Shown: positions 43,567-54,215, numbered from the stretch's first letter. The stretch: 64,000 nt of DNA from Phycisphaerae bacterium (GCA_028289375.1 JANQQK010000042.1:1-64000); one strand, 5' to 3'. The notes: generated by a model not told the origin, from the letters alone. Numbers and translations: made by a program.

Positions 43567-46500
43567 TTATTCGACGTTGGCCTGGGCGAGCGGGGCGACG
43601 GCGGGCGTTTCCCCTGCCTTGGCGGCGTTGAGCTTTGATTGTGTCGTTTCGAGCAGCGTCGTCAAATCGGGTCGGCCTGGATCTTCCTCGAGGCGGGCGG
43701 TGGCGTTTTCGACCGCCTGGGTCCATGCGTCGACGGCGTCTTCGGATTGGCCCAGCTGCCAGTGGGCATCGCCGAGGTGGTCGAGGACGACGGGGTCATC
43801 GCCTTGAAGAGTGCCGGCAGAGAGTTTGAGCCATTTGACTGCGGTTTCGAATTCGCCTTTCTTGTAGAAAAGCCAGCCATAGCTGTCGAGGTAGGCGCCG
43901 TTGGTGGGGCTTTCCGAAAGTGCGATGCGAATCATGCGTTCTGCTTCGTCGATTTTCAGGCCGGCGTCGACGAGTGAATAGCCGTAGTCATTGTTGACGC
44001 CGAGGACGGCGCGCTGTTCGAAACGCTCGAGCGATCGGTATCGCAGGGTTTGCGCGAGTTCGTAGGCCTGTTCGAGTGCGTCGAGTCCCTGTCGGACTTG
44101 GCCTCTGATTTGTGCGATGCCGGCCAATCGGGTGAGGCAGTCGAACTTCTGCATGCCGTCTTCGGTTTCGTCGTGCCATTTCTGGAGTTTGGTGGCGGCG
44201 TCTTCGTATCGTCCGGCGAACTGGAGATAGGCGGACAACTGGAGACGAAGCCGATGGATGTACGATTCGCGCACCTGCCCTTCGCCGACGGCGGCGCGGA
44301 TGGCTTCGGTGGTGGTGTCGATGGCTTCGTCGTGACGCCTTGCGAGTGTGTAGACATTGGCTTTCATCATCAGCCGAACGGGCGTGGCGATGTCGATGTA
44401 GGCGTTGTCGATCAACTCAAGGGCGTCATCGAAGCGTTTGGCGTCTGCGAGTGTGTTGACGAGTCGGCCTTGCAGATTTTCGTTGGCAGGGTCGTTGCGG
44501 AGGCGGTCGAGCAGGAACTGGGCCGCCTCGTCGAAGCGATCGGCCGACTCGAGTGCGTTTGTCAGTGATTCTGCGGCGGTGTCGTTGTTGCGATCGCCTT
44601 CGTACCACTGCCGTGCGTGATCGATGGCTTTGTCGTGTTGTTCGTTGTCGATGTATGCGATGGCGAGGAACGCATTCAGGGGGTTGTCGTCGGGTGTTTC
44701 CTTGAGTTGCTGCAAGAGGTGATCGATCAGTTCGGGGTAACGTTTTGAGACGTTGAGGATGACGCGCAGCCAGCCGCGGTAGAGTCCGTCACGATCGTCG
44801 GGCAGGTCTTCGCGCTCGAGTTGGTTCAAGACGAGTTGATGGGCTTCATCGTAGCGCTGCTGATTGAACAGCAGCTGAATCATGGCTTCGGTCCATTGAA
44901 CCCGATTGGGATGTCGCTGCAGAAGAGTTTCGAGCAGTTTGGCGGCGTGATCGTATTCGATCAGGGCGCGATGACATTCGTAAAGCAGTTCCAGCGTTTC
45001 CGTGCGAACAGGCGGTTGGGACGACGCGGCCTTGAGCGTTTCGATGGCGGCGGCGGGCTTGTCTTCGATGTAGTAGCTCTCGGCGAGGTGCTCGGCGGTT
45101 ACGGGATTGAATCCGTGCCGATCGATGGCATTTCGCAGGCTTTCCTGGAAGCGTTCGAAGTCAAGTTGTCCGCCGCCGGTGTCGAGGTCGATCTTGGCGG
45201 CGACGCGCGCGATGCGGTGCGGGGCTGCGGACATGCGTTTGAGGTCGGCCAACTGTTTGACAGCGTCGTCGCGGCGGTCTTTGGCGAGGTACATGTCGAC
45301 GAGGGCTTCGCGGGCCTGCTGCTCGAGCGAGTTGAGTTGGACGATCTGTTCAAACTGTCGCAGGGCGCGGTTGTTCTGGTCTGTGCTGCGGAGGAAGTTG
45401 GCGAAGGCGAGGCGGAGGCGGACATCGGTGCGGTTGATCGTGACGGACTCGGCGAAGGCCTTTTCTGCGGGTTCTGTTTTGTCGAGTGCCGCGTAGGCTT
45501 GGGCGAGTTGGCTCTTGAGACGGCCACTTGCGACCGGCGTGGCTGATTGGTCCGATTGCTCTGGATTGGTGATGGTGATGACGGTTTGCCAATCGAAGCG
45601 ATCGAGGGCGATCTGGGCGAGTTCTTCTCGCGCCTGGACGAAGGCCGGGTTGCGCTCGACGGCGAGGCTGAAGAATCGTTCGGTATTGTCGGCGTCGCCG
45701 GTTTGACTGGCGAGTCGGCCAAGCAGGTAGGCGGACGCGTGGTCGAGGGCGTCGTCTTCGATGGCGAAGAGTGTTTGGATGGCCTGGTCATTGTCGGCCA
45801 GCGGGGCGAGTCGGGCAACGCAGGTGTCGTAGGCGAGATCGTCGGACCGCATCACGGTTGCGAGGATGTTGAGCAGTTTGGTCCATTCTCCGCTTGCGGT
45901 GGCGAGGTCGGCGCGTCGCCATTGGATGACGTTGTTGTCGCCGAGGTTGCGCTTGGCGGCGTCGTCGAGGATCGACTGGGCATCGTCTACGCGGTTGAAG
46001 CGCTCGAGCATGTCGGCGTAGGCGACGATGAGGCGGACGTCGTCGCGGTTGGCTTCGTAGATGGTGCGGACGTCGGCGATGGCCTTCTCGGGGTGGCCTG
46101 CAGCCGCGTGGACGGTGGCGAGCAGGTCGACGGCGCGGCTGGGTTCGTCTCGGATCTTCTTGGCTTCTGCGATGGCGTCTTCGTAGCGTTTGTCCTGTGC
46201 GAGGAGACGGGCGAGTCGTTCGCGGGCAGCGTCGTCGGGGGTGCGGTGGGCGAAAGATGACTTCAGCGCGTCGGCTGCCTCGGCGATGCGGCCTAGTTTG
46301 GCGCAGAGCACGGAGATGGGTTCGCCCGCGTTGCCGCCATTGAGTCGTTTCAGCGATGCGAATGCGTGATCATGATCGTTGCTGTCGGGGAGGTCGGCGG
46401 CGGATTCGTAGCCTCGGTAGGCTTCGATGGCGGCGGTGAGGTATTCTTCCGCGTTGAGGGTTCGCGCGAGGTTAAACCACGACAACGCCACAAAATCGGG

Positions 46501-47055
46501 CGCTGCGTTGACGTTGGATGCCTGAATGGCGATGCGAAAGCGCTTGATGGCTTCGGTGCGGTCCTGATCTTCGAAGGCAAGTCGGCCCAGGAGGTATTGA
46601 ACGACAACGTCATCGGGATTTGCGGCGGCTGCTTTGCTGACGTGCGTTCGGACACGTTCGCGGTTGCCGATGGCGTGGTAGGCGAGCGCGCTCTGCCGGT
46701 GCAGGAGCGGATGGTTGGGTTCGCGACGAAGGGCTTTGTCGAGTTCGATGGCGGCTTCGGTGTAGCGCTTGTTTTGATAGTACTCGCGAGCGCGTGCGAG
46801 ACGGCGTTGGCCGGCGTCGGAGAGATCTGGAATGGGTTCGGATGGCGACGTTGGTGCCGGCGGGACCGGTTTCACATCAGCAAGCGGCAGCAGGGATCTA
46901 TTGTCTTTCGGTTTGTTGGGCGTTGTGTTGGATGCGACGGCGGATTGTGTCGGCTCACCGGGTGGAGACGCCGTTGGCTCGTTGCAGCCGATGATGATGC
47001 AGGGAAGGAGGACGAGTATCGACTTCAGGCCGGAGCGTCGGTGTTTGATGTTCAT
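43567..47055 (-). CDS. Very large TPR lipoprotein
   Basis: 1162 residues. A lipoprotein signal (ILVLLPCIIIGCNE, Cys at about 24) is followed by an Ala/Pro/Ser-rich linker (27-75) and by TPR-like helical pairs over the rest: e.g. 'RLARAREYYQNKRYTEAAIELDKALRREPNHPLL' (87-120), 'YAALDKTEPAEKAFAESVTINRTDVRL' and 'GYSLVDAGLKIDEAERMIRIALSESPTNG' near the C-terminus. At least 20 units seem present. It probably sits at the outer membrane as a large scaffold. It lies inside an operon of translation genes, which may just be a shared transcript. Confidence 0.85.
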   Translation of the reverse strand: MNIKHRRSGLKSILVLLPCIIIGCNEPTASPPGEPTQSAVASNTTPNKPKDNRSLLPLADVKPVPPAPTSPSEPIPDLSDAGQRRLARAREYYQNKRYTEAAIELDKALRREPNHPLLHRQSALAYHAIGNRERVRTHVSKAAAANPDDVVVQYLLGRLAFEDQDRTEAIKRFRIAIQASNVNAAPDFVALSWFNLARTLNAEEYLTAAIEAYRGYESAADLPDSNDHDHAFASLKRLNGGNAGEPISVLCAKLGRIAEAADALKSSFAHRTPDDAARERLARLLAQDKRYEDAIAEAKKIRDEPSRAVDLLATVHAAAGHPEKAIADVRTIYEANRDDVRLIVAYADMLERFNRVDDAQSILDDAAKRNLGDNNVIQWRRADLATASGEWTKLLNILATVMRSDDLAYDTCVARLAPLADNDQAIQTLFAIEDDALDHASAYLLGRLASQTGDADNTERFFSLAVERNPAFVQAREELAQIALDRFDWQTVITITNPEQSDQSATPVASGRLKSQLAQAYAALDKTEPAEKAFAESVTINRTDVRLRLAFANFLRSTDQNNRALRQFEQIVQLNSLEQQAREALVDMYLAKDRRDDAVKQLADLKRMSAAPHRIARVAAKIDLDTGGGQLDFERFQESLRNAIDRHGFNPVTAEHLAESYYIEDKPAAAIETLKAASSQPPVRTETLELLYECHRALIEYDHAAKLLETLLQRHPNRVQWTEAMIQLLFNQQRYDEAHQLVLNQLEREDLPDDRDGLYRGWLRVILNVSKRYPELIDHLLQQLKETPDDNPLNAFLAIAYIDNEQHDKAIDHARQWYEGDRNNDTAAESLTNALESADRFDEAAQFLLDRLRNDPANENLQGRLVNTLADAKRFDDALELIDNAYIDIATPVRLMMKANVYTLARRHDEAIDTTTEAIRAAVGEGQVRESYIHRLRLQLSAYLQFAGRYEDAATKLQKWHDETEDGMQKFDCLTRLAGIAQIRGQVRQGLDALEQAYELAQTLRYRSLERFEQRAVLGVNNDYGYSLVDAGLKIDEAERMIRIALSESPTNGAYLDSYGWLFYKKGEFETAVKWLKLSAGTLQGDDPVVLDHLGDAHWQLGQSEDAVDAWTQAVENATARLEEDPGRPDLTTLLETTQSKLNAAKAGETPAVAPLAQANVE

Positions 47056-47064
47056 GTCCCTATT

Positions 47065-47796
47065 CTAGCGCTTTCTGGCCCGCTTTTTGGTACGCGCTGG
47101 CGCTTTCTTGTCGGCAGTTTTTGCTTTGGATGTGCTTTTTTTCTTGGCGGTCGGCTTGGCCGCTGATTTCTTGGCTGCCGCCTTGGGTTTGTGGTTGGCG
47201 GCGTACTGTTCCATAAGCAGGCAGAATTCGCGTGCGTCGGTTGCGGCGATGTTGCGTTCGAGAAAGGCCTGGACTTCGGCGATGTCGGCTGATGGTTCGA
47301 CGAGGTCGTCGGCGCGGAGGGTTTCGAACATGGGAACGGTCAGCGGAACGGCGTGTGCACCAAGGCTCCACTGCATGATCGACGCGACGGCGTTGGGATT
47401 CAGCTTGGCGACGGTTTCGAGATACTGCTTCGCGTCGCGACGGCCGAGCTTGGGGAGGTGCTCCAGCGTGACGCCGTGTTCTTTGCGGTAGATGGCTTCG
47501 AGGGCGGACAGGAGGTGCTCGCTGACTTTGTGCGCCTTGGGGATATGGCTGGAGACGACCACGGCGATTTCATCGGGGGTCGACACGCGGACCTCGTTGA
47601 TGTCGACCATGATTTCCTGCAGTGCCTTGGCCGCCTTGATCGCCTTGGTGCGGTTGCACTCGGTGGAAAAGACGCCGACGACGAGTTCCTCGAGCGGGTC
47701 GGACTTGGCGGAGTCAACCTCGACGGGGCCATGCTCCTTGCGGAGTTGGCTTTGGAGTTTCTTGATTCTCTTGGCGTACAACGTGCCGTTTTTCAT
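47065..47796 (-). CDS. Endonuclease III-like HhH protein with histone-like tail
   Basis: 243 residues. 'DPLEELVVGVFSTECNRTKAIKAAKALQEI' and 'VSTPDEIAVVVSSHIPKAHKVSEHLLSAL' fit the helix-hairpin-helix repair-glycosylase family, but the [4Fe-4S] Cys cluster is missing and the sequence is much diverged; the catalytic Lys is not evident. The last 45 residues are Ala/Lys-rich ('AAAKKSAAKPTAKKKSTSK' type), like histone H1 or HU tails, and could bind DNA. Its ATG overlaps the rbfA stop (ATGA), so translation is coupled to a ribosome factor. Confidence 0.65.
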   Translation of the reverse strand: MKNGTLYAKRIKKLQSQLRKEHGPVEVDSAKSDPLEELVVGVFSTECNRTKAIKAAKALQEIMVDINEVRVSTPDEIAVVVSSHIPKAHKVSEHLLSALEAIYRKEHGVTLEHLPKLGRRDAKQYLETVAKLNPNAVASIMQWSLGAHAVPLTVPMFETLRADDLVEPSADIAEVQAFLERNIAATDAREFCLLMEQYAANHKPKAAAKKSAAKPTAKKKSTSKAKTADKKAPARTKKRARKR

Positions 47797-48212
47797 GCCG
47801 TTGCTCCATCCGTTGGGTGTTGGTGTTCACCGATTTCCGGTGAACCATCGGTGTCATCGGAAGCCTCATCGCCGAGTGACTCCTTGATGATCTGAAGGGT
47901 CTCGGCGGCTTTCTTCAGGGTCTCGTCCAGTTCGATGCGCACTTCCGGACAGAATCGCGCGCGGACGCCCTGGGCGACGGCTCGCTGGATGCGGCCTCGC
48001 GCATGGGTCAGGGCAGCCATCGTGGTCCTCGCCTGCGCTTCGGTGCCCATAACGCTGACGAAGACGCGGGCGATCTGGAGGTCGCCGGTCATCTCAACAC
48101 GGGTGACGCTGGTCATCGGGCAGATCCGCGGATCGCTCAGCTTGTTGGCGATGCAATCGCTGACGATGTTGCGGACGGTGCTGGCCATTTTGTCTACGCG
48201 GTAGGATCCCAA
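47793..48212 (-). CDS. rbfA: 30S ribosome-binding factor A
   Basis: 139 residues with a TTG start at 48212, the only possible start in frame. 'YRVDKMASTVRNIVSDCIANKLSDPRI' and 'VTRVEMTGDLQIARVFVSVMGTEAQA', then 'RFCPEVRIELDETLKKAAET', match RbfA, a KH-fold factor for late 30S maturation. The C-terminus has an extra acidic tail (DEASDDTDGSPEIGEHQ). It belongs to the nusA-infB operon, as in many bacteria. Confidence 0.93.
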   Translation of the reverse strand: MGSYRVDKMASTVRNIVSDCIANKLSDPRICPMTSVTRVEMTGDLQIARVFVSVMGTEAQARTTMAALTHARGRIQRAVAQGVRARFCPEVRIELDETLKKAAETLQIIKESLGDEASDDTDGSPEIGEHQHPTDGATA

Positions 48213-48272
48213 GGTTCAGTGATGCTCCATGATGATTCTGTTCTTGCGGGTTCTGTCGTTCAGACCGTGCGA

Positions 48273-48554
48273 TCAGCAGGAATGCTGCTCGTAGTCGATC
48301 AGCGTGACGCCGCGTTGCATGCGTACCCAGTCGATGATCTTGTCCAGACAGCTTTGCACGAATCGGCCTTCGTTGGCGACGAACGCGACACCAAGGACGG
48401 CCCGCTGCCAGATGTCCTGTTCATCCACTTCTGCGGCGGATACGTGAAAGCGGTTGATCATTTTCTCCTTGATGCTCTTGAGCACGCGTCTCTTGTCTTT
48501 CAGAGACTGTGCCTCCAGTATCGCCAGTTCAATTCGCAACACGCCGACGGTCAT
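48273..48554 (-). CDS. DUF503 domain protein
   Basis: 93 residues from ATG 48554. 'MTVGVLRIELAILEAQSLKDKRRVLKSIKEKMINRFHVSAAEVDEQDIWQRAVLGVAFVAN' is the complete DUF503 pattern. DUF503 genes lie between infB and rbfA in many genomes, so a role in ribosome biogenesis or translation initiation is inferred from context; the biochemical function is unknown. The gene begins just four bases after the preceding gene's stop. Confidence 0.92.
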   Translation of the reverse strand: MTVGVLRIELAILEAQSLKDKRRVLKSIKEKMINRFHVSAAEVDEQDIWQRAVLGVAFVANEGRFVQSCLDKIIDWVRMQRGVTLIDYEQHSC

Positions 48555-48558
48555 ACGG

Positions 48559-49773
48559 TTACTTGGTCTTGCTCGGTTTGCGGACGTCCTCAAGAAAGTT
48601 CGCCATGAAATGGCCGTTCTCGTGATCAATCCGGAACATCTGATATCGCCGATCGTTGTTGCTCTGTGCAGGCTTCTCGAACCGATAAACGAATGAACCG
48701 ATGCGGTGCAACACATCGATCACGTATTTGGCGTCCGCCGTCGGAACATCGAAGAAGCTGGTCAACTCGGTGTTCACATGATCCTCGTCGAATCCATATG
48801 CGCGCTGCTTCGGCATGATCGTCACGATCGACCGAAGGTCCATGGCTTCGGGAATAAACAACGAGGTCAATACCTGCCACTCGCGCTTTCGAACATTGAC
48901 TTTGTAATGACGGTAAAGGTAGTTTGCACCACTGATGTTGAGCACGCCAATGTCGTCTGACCCGTCAGGCAGAAAGTACTGGTCGGTTTTGGCGTCGGCG
49001 TCACTGCTCTTGCGATCCATGATGTCTTTGCGGACTTTCTTGCGGAAGTCGAAGTATCCCAATCCGCGACGCTCGTAATCGTGGAAGCTTGGGTCGTTGA
49101 TCGGAAGCATCACAACCAATTCATGCTCACCGGGTGGAAGGTTGATCAGCGCGGGTAGATTCGTGACCCGTTCCGTGCTCGGATCCTCCAACCAATCGTA
49201 CGTTCGCTTGCGATCGGCTTGTTGATATCTGCGGTAATAGACGTCGGCTGATGCGGGCACCGCGCTGACGTAGACGCCTTCCTGGCCTCGGCGGGCGAGA
49301 TTGGGCGAGATCAGCCCTACGCGGCGTGTCGGTTTCGGTGCAGGCGTCTGCTGTGGCGGTTGATTGGTCTGGTTTCGTGGCGGTGGCTGTTCCTGCGGTG
49401 TGTCGGCCGTCATGCGCTGGTAGGTGTCGCGTGCGAGCGGGATCGCCCACTTGGCGATGAAGATGACCGCGATAAGCACCGCCGCGACGTAGGCCATCTT
49501 GGTGATGACACTGAATGGATCGGTGCGTTGCAATCGTTTCTTGGCGTCGGCGATTTCGACACGGCGATTCGCACGACGCATCTTCGGTGCCGGTCCGCCC
49601 GCCGTGCTGCCGGCGGTGCTGGCTTCGATGTCAGCGAAGAGCATGTCGAAGTCGTTGGGTTCGTCGTCGGGGACCTGCGCTTCTCGGCCACAATAGGCGC
49701 AGCGGACCATTCTGCCGGCATCTTCATCCTTGGCTCGCACGGTGTGCCCGCAATCGGCCTTGAATTCAATCAT
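48559..49773 (-). CDS. Zinc-ribbon membrane-anchored protein of unknown function
   Basis: 404 residues from ATG 49773. The N-terminus has 'FKADCGHTVRAKDEDAGRMVRCAYCGREAQVP', a MJ0042-like zinc ribbon. A transmembrane helix lies at about 93-115 (ITKMAYVAAVLIAVIFIAKW), followed by a Pro/Gln-rich linker and a beta-rich domain (about 160-400) with 'ANLPALINLPPGEHELVVMLPIND'-like strands. The C-terminal half has no family I know. Its place between infB and DUF503 is not typical of other phyla. Confidence 0.75.
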   Translation of the reverse strand: MIEFKADCGHTVRAKDEDAGRMVRCAYCGREAQVPDDEPNDFDMLFADIEASTAGSTAGGPAPKMRRANRRVEIADAKKRLQRTDPFSVITKMAYVAAVLIAVIFIAKWAIPLARDTYQRMTADTPQEQPPPRNQTNQPPQQTPAPKPTRRVGLISPNLARRGQEGVYVSAVPASADVYYRRYQQADRKRTYDWLEDPSTERVTNLPALINLPPGEHELVVMLPINDPSFHDYERRGLGYFDFRKKVRKDIMDRKSSDADAKTDQYFLPDGSDDIGVLNISGANYLYRHYKVNVRKREWQVLTSLFIPEAMDLRSIVTIMPKQRAYGFDEDHVNTELTSFFDVPTADAKYVIDVLHRIGSFVYRFEKPAQSNNDRRYQMFRIDHENGHFMANFLEDVRKPSKTK

Positions 49774-49806
49774 GCGTCCGCTACAGCTCCCCAATCGCCA
49801 CGGATG

Positions 49807-52563
49807 TTACAGGGTTCGCGACGTTTCAATCACCTCGTAGCACTCGATGACGTCACCAGATTTGACATCATCAAAACCTTCCAGGCAGATACCGCATTCC
49901 ATCCCGGCACGGACTTCTTTTGCATCGTCTTTGAAACGCTTGAGCGACGAGATTTTGCAACCGTCGCGAACGAGCGTGCCGTCGCGTAACAACCGGGCAA
50001 GGTGGTTGCGTTTGACCAAACCATCGGTGACGAAGCAGCCAGCCACCGATCCGACCTTGGAAACCTTGAAGACCTCGCGAACCTCGCAGGTCGCACGTGT
50101 TTCTTCGGAAACGTCCGGAGCGAGCAGCCCTTCGAGTGCCTTCTTGATGTCATCGGTGACGTCGTAAATGACTTTGTACTGGCGGATGTCGACGCCCTTA
50201 TCTTCGGCCAATCGACGGGCACCACCCGCGGGGGTTACCCGGAAGGCGACGATGATCGCGTCCGAAGCGTCAGCCAGCAGAACGTCACTGTCATTTACCG
50301 GGCCGACGGCGCTGTGGCGAATGGTCAGCTTGACGTCGTCGTTCTGGAACTTGCCGAGCATTGACTTGAGTGCGTCGAGCGAGCCATCCACGTCGGCTTT
50401 GACGATGACGTTCAGTTCGGAGATTTCGCTTTCTTCGCGGCGCTGGAAGACCTCTTCGAGCGATCGCGACTTCCGCGACGAGGCACGTGCTTCGTCGGCG
50501 CGACGGTGGCGCGCGTCTTCGGCAACGGTCTTCGCCCGTTGCATCGAACTGACCTCGTAGAACGGATCACCGGCGGCCGGGACTTCGTCCAGCCCCCAGA
50601 TTTCAACCGGGATGCCCGGGCCTGCGTTCTTCACCCGTTTGCCGCGATCGTCGATCAGGGCGCGGACCTTACCGAATGATGGGCCGCACACCAGAATGTC
50701 GCCCTTGGCGAGTGTTCCCTGCTGCACGAGGACGCGGACAACGGATCCAACGCCTTCCTTGGTTTCGGCTTCGATGACCGTACCGGTGGACTTGCCTTTG
50801 CCGTCTGCTTGAAGGTCGAGCAGTTCGCCGAGGTCGGAAAGGTGCTCGATGATTTCTTCGATGCCCTGGCCGGTCGTGGCTGAGCACGGGAGTACGTCGA
50901 TTTCGCCGCCCCAGTCACCTGCGGGCGTGAGGCCATGCTCTGCCAGCTGGCCGTAAATGCGCTGCACGTTGGCATCGCCGAGGTCGATCTTGTTGAGTGC
51001 CACGACGACAGGGCTTTCAGCAGCCTTGGCGTGGTTGATGGCTTCGATGGTTTGCGGCATGACGCCGTCGTCGGCGGCCACCACGAGCACCACGATGTCG
51101 GTCAAACTCGCGCCTCGGGCGCGCATGGCCGTAAACGCCGCGTGACCCGGCGTATCGAGGAACGTCACTCTGCCCGCCTTGGGGTGATTGACGTGGTAGG
51201 CCCCGATGTGCTGGGTGATGCCGCCATCCTCGCCCTCGACGACGTGGGCTTTGCGAATGCGGTCCATCAGGCTGGTCTTGCCGTGATCGACGTGGCCCAG
51301 GAAGGTGACGACCGGCGGGCGTGACGCCATCTTCGCGTTCGGTCGTTCCTTGAATTCCTCAGCCAGCTTGGCCAACTCCGTCAAGGCGGGCGTGATGGTG
51401 AGGGTGATGCCGTGCTCAAGGGCGACGAATTCCGCCTGCTCGTTGGTCAGTTCGGAGTTGATCGTCGGCATGATGTTGAACTCACGGCGAAGGATCGGAA
51501 TCATCTGCAGCAGCGAGACGCCAGTCTCAGCGCAGAGATCCTTCATGACGACCGGTTCCTGCACGGTGGCTTCGGTCTTCTGTGGCGCGACTTTGCCGCC
51601 GCGACGACCGCCACCATCGCTGGCTCGGCGGGCATGAATACGTCGACCGGTTGCGTCATGAATGCGTTCCTGCCGTTCAAGCAGGTCGCGATTGCGCCAT
51701 TCGCTTAGTTTCGATTCTGCTTCCTCGCGCGGGGATACCTTGCGTCCCTTGCCACGGTTTCGATCGTCCTGCACCGGACCTCGACCGCGACCGCGGCGCT
51801 TACCGGGACCACCCGGCATCGGGCCAGCTTCGGCTGCGGGCATCGGACGCGGGCCTGCACCTGGTCCTGGAGGACGACGGCGGGGCGGACCCATGGCCAC
51901 GTCCGACTCGACAGGCTCGTAGCGAACGACGCGCGGGCCCTTGAGGCGGACCGGTTCGGGCACGTTTTGCGGGCCAGCGGGCAGGACGGGTTCTTCGACA
52001 ACTTCGGGCGTTTTCTTCTCGTCAGCGGCGTCACCGGTGTCCTCTGCCGGTGGCTCTTCGGTCGTTTCTGCAGCAGCCGGTGCCTCGGCAGCGGCTGCGG
52101 TTTCTTCGCTGGCTGGTTCTTCGGACGGGGCAGCCGCGGCAGCCGCAGCCTCGTCAGTTGTTTCCACCACTGTGTCCTCGGTCGATTCAACAGCGGGTGC
52201 TGACACTTCGGCGGCGACCGTCGCATCCGGTTGCTCGGCTTCGACGGTTGCCGGCGGTGACTCCGCTTCTGCAACGGCGGTGGCGGTTTCGGCTTCCACC
52301 TCCGCTGGTGGCGGTGCTTCTGTGGCCTGTTTCCTCTTGCGTTTGATGCGCACCTTGGACAGGTCGACACGGTCGGCGGTTTCGACCGTTGTGTCGTGCT
52401 GGCCTTCGCTGAACCACTCGCGAATCGTGGCTTCAAGCCCAGCGCTGAGCGTCGACATGTGGTTTGTGACGTTCAGTCCTTCGGCTTTGCACTTCGCGAT
52501 GATCTCCTTGCTTGGAACACTCAGTTCCTTGGCAAGAATGTGTACTCGCATTTTATCGGCCAA
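49807..52563 (-). CDS. infB: Translation initiation factor IF-2
   Basis: 918 residues. The TTG at 52563 is preceded by GGAGG six bases upstream, while the nearby ATG at 52551 would sit 18 bases from it, so TTG is the better start. An N-terminal domain (1-55) is followed by a long Ala/Glu/Pro-rich linker (75-210) and an Arg-rich stretch (225-330). The GTPase has GHVDHGKT (423-430), DTPGH (470-474) and NKID (524-527). The C-terminal tRNA-binding domains complete it. It positions initiator tRNA on the 30S subunit. Confidence 0.97.
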   Translation of the reverse strand: MADKMRVHILAKELSVPSKEIIAKCKAEGLNVTNHMSTLSAGLEATIREWFSEGQHDTTVETADRVDLSKVRIKRKRKQATEAPPPAEVEAETATAVAEAESPPATVEAEQPDATVAAEVSAPAVESTEDTVVETTDEAAAAAAAPSEEPASEETAAAAEAPAAAETTEEPPAEDTGDAADEKKTPEVVEEPVLPAGPQNVPEPVRLKGPRVVRYEPVESDVAMGPPRRRPPGPGAGPRPMPAAEAGPMPGGPGKRRGRGRGPVQDDRNRGKGRKVSPREEAESKLSEWRNRDLLERQERIHDATGRRIHARRASDGGGRRGGKVAPQKTEATVQEPVVMKDLCAETGVSLLQMIPILRREFNIMPTINSELTNEQAEFVALEHGITLTITPALTELAKLAEEFKERPNAKMASRPPVVTFLGHVDHGKTSLMDRIRKAHVVEGEDGGITQHIGAYHVNHPKAGRVTFLDTPGHAAFTAMRARGASLTDIVVLVVAADDGVMPQTIEAINHAKAAESPVVVALNKIDLGDANVQRIYGQLAEHGLTPAGDWGGEIDVLPCSATTGQGIEEIIEHLSDLGELLDLQADGKGKSTGTVIEAETKEGVGSVVRVLVQQGTLAKGDILVCGPSFGKVRALIDDRGKRVKNAGPGIPVEIWGLDEVPAAGDPFYEVSSMQRAKTVAEDARHRRADEARASSRKSRSLEEVFQRREESEISELNVIVKADVDGSLDALKSMLGKFQNDDVKLTIRHSAVGPVNDSDVLLADASDAIIVAFRVTPAGGARRLAEDKGVDIRQYKVIYDVTDDIKKALEGLLAPDVSEETRATCEVREVFKVSKVGSVAGCFVTDGLVKRNHLARLLRDGTLVRDGCKISSLKRFKDDAKEVRAGMECGICLEGFDDVKSGDVIECYEVIETSRTL

Positions 52564-52628
52564 CTGTTACCTCCCGATGCCAGACGCAAGCGTCAGCCCG
52601 CACCGACGCTTTGGCATTCGTTGCTGTT

Positions 52629-54140
52629 CTATGGCTCTTGCCGTTCCTGCTCTACGTTTTCCTCGGTCGCTGCGTCTGCGGTCGCAACGTTCTCGTGGTC
52701 GGTGATCGCCTCAACCGAATCCAAAGTCGACGATTCCATCTCGCCGGACTGTTCAGATCCTTCACCAGCCGATGTTTCCTCGGCCACCGCAACCACGCTC
52801 TCGACGGCCACTGCCTCGGCAGTTGCTTCCGTCGTTGCGTCTTCCGTCGCATCTGGCGAATCAGACGGATCCGCCTCGGCCACGGTTGCAGACGCGCCGG
52901 GCTCAACTTCCCCGGCTGCTTCGGCAGCTGCCTGCTTTTCGGCCAGTTCCTTGGCCATCACTTCCTCGGCGGCTTTGAGGCGCGCCTCCTCCTCAGCCAA
53001 ACGTGCTGCGCCTTCGGTTGCAGCATCCACGATTCGCTGGGCCAACTCCTGTTCCAGGAGCAATTCGTTGACCAGCGGTTCAACGCCGACCTCTTCAACG
53101 TCCTTCAGCGACACGAGACCCAACGCCAACAACTTGTCCAGCAACACGTCCTCGACGCCTTCCAACGTCTTGAGTGTGCTCTCCAGGCTGTCGAGGCCCT
53201 TGTTGTATTCCGCCGGTGTCAGTATATCGATGTCCCAACCTGTCAGCCGGGCGGCCAAACGCACGTTCTGCCCACGTTTGCCGATGGCGAGCGAGAGCTG
53301 ATCCTCGGCCACCACAACCGTCGCGCGACCCAGCTCGAAGCAGAGCGCGACCTCCTGAATCTCGGCAGGCTTAAGGGCATTGCCGATCAGAATCTGTGAC
53401 GATTCGTTCCAGCGGACGATGTCGATCTTCTCACCGCCAAGTTCGTCGACGATGTTGCGAATGCGGCTGCCGCGAACACCGACGCAGGCACCGACGGCGT
53501 CCACTTTCATGTCGATGCTGGCCACCGCGACCTTCGTGCGATAGCCGGCTTCTCGAGCGAGCGCGCGAATTTCAATCACGCGTTCGGATACCTCGGGCAC
53601 CTCGGTCTCAAACAGTCGGCGAATGTAATCCGGGTGGGTACGCGTCAGCACGATCTTGACCTGATAGGGGGCTTCGCGGACGTCGAGGATCATTGCCCGG
53701 ATGCGCTCGCCGGGATGGTGCGTCTCGCCGGGAATCTGCTCACTGCGTGGCAGGAATCCCTCCGCGCGTCCGAAATTCACGATGATGGCGCCGCTCTCAA
53801 AACGTGAGACGGTCCCGGTCACGATGGTGCCGACCTTCTCGGAAAACTCTTCAAAAATGCTGTTGCGCTCGGCTTCACGAATCCGCTGGATCATGACCTG
53901 CTTCGCGGTTTGCGCGGCGATGCGACCCAGTTCCTTCATTTCGATGGGGTCGCCGTCGACGGTGGCTTCGATCTGGCCATTCATCCGGTCAATCTGCACG
54001 ATGACGTCTTCGCTGGCGTACGCCTTGCGCGCAGCCGACGCCATGGCTGTCTCGATGTCTTCAAAGACGAGGTCTTTTTCGATGTTCTTGTCGCGACTGA
54101 TGGAGTCCACCAGTCGCACCAGGTCCGGATTACCCGCCAT
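52629..54140 (-). CDS. nusA: Transcription termination/antitermination factor NusA
   Basis: 503 residues from ATG 54140, with AGGTGG eight bases upstream; a GTG at 54152 is an alternative. The N-terminal polymerase-binding domain has 'EDIETAMASAARKAY' (about 25-40); an S1 domain ('GTIVTGTVSRFESGAIIVNFG') and KH domains ('VGACVGVRGSRIRNIVDELGGEKIDIV', 'SLAIGKRGQNVRLAARLTGWDI') follow. The last 110 residues are an Ala/Glu/Thr-rich acidic tail. It is the first gene of the nusA-infB-rbfA operon. Confidence 0.97.
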   Translation of the reverse strand: MAGNPDLVRLVDSISRDKNIEKDLVFEDIETAMASAARKAYASEDVIVQIDRMNGQIEATVDGDPIEMKELGRIAAQTAKQVMIQRIREAERNSIFEEFSEKVGTIVTGTVSRFESGAIIVNFGRAEGFLPRSEQIPGETHHPGERIRAMILDVREAPYQVKIVLTRTHPDYIRRLFETEVPEVSERVIEIRALAREAGYRTKVAVASIDMKVDAVGACVGVRGSRIRNIVDELGGEKIDIVRWNESSQILIGNALKPAEIQEVALCFELGRATVVVAEDQLSLAIGKRGQNVRLAARLTGWDIDILTPAEYNKGLDSLESTLKTLEGVEDVLLDKLLALGLVSLKDVEEVGVEPLVNELLLEQELAQRIVDAATEGAARLAEEEARLKAAEEVMAKELAEKQAAAEAAGEVEPGASATVAEADPSDSPDATEDATTEATAEAVAVESVVAVAEETSAGEGSEQSGEMESSTLDSVEAITDHENVATADAATEENVEQERQEP

Positions 54141-54215
54141 GGGATTCGCCACCTATTCTTGAACGAACTACGTCGTTCGTGATGTCTCGTCGGGCATGAC
54201 AACCAAGCCCTGTAA

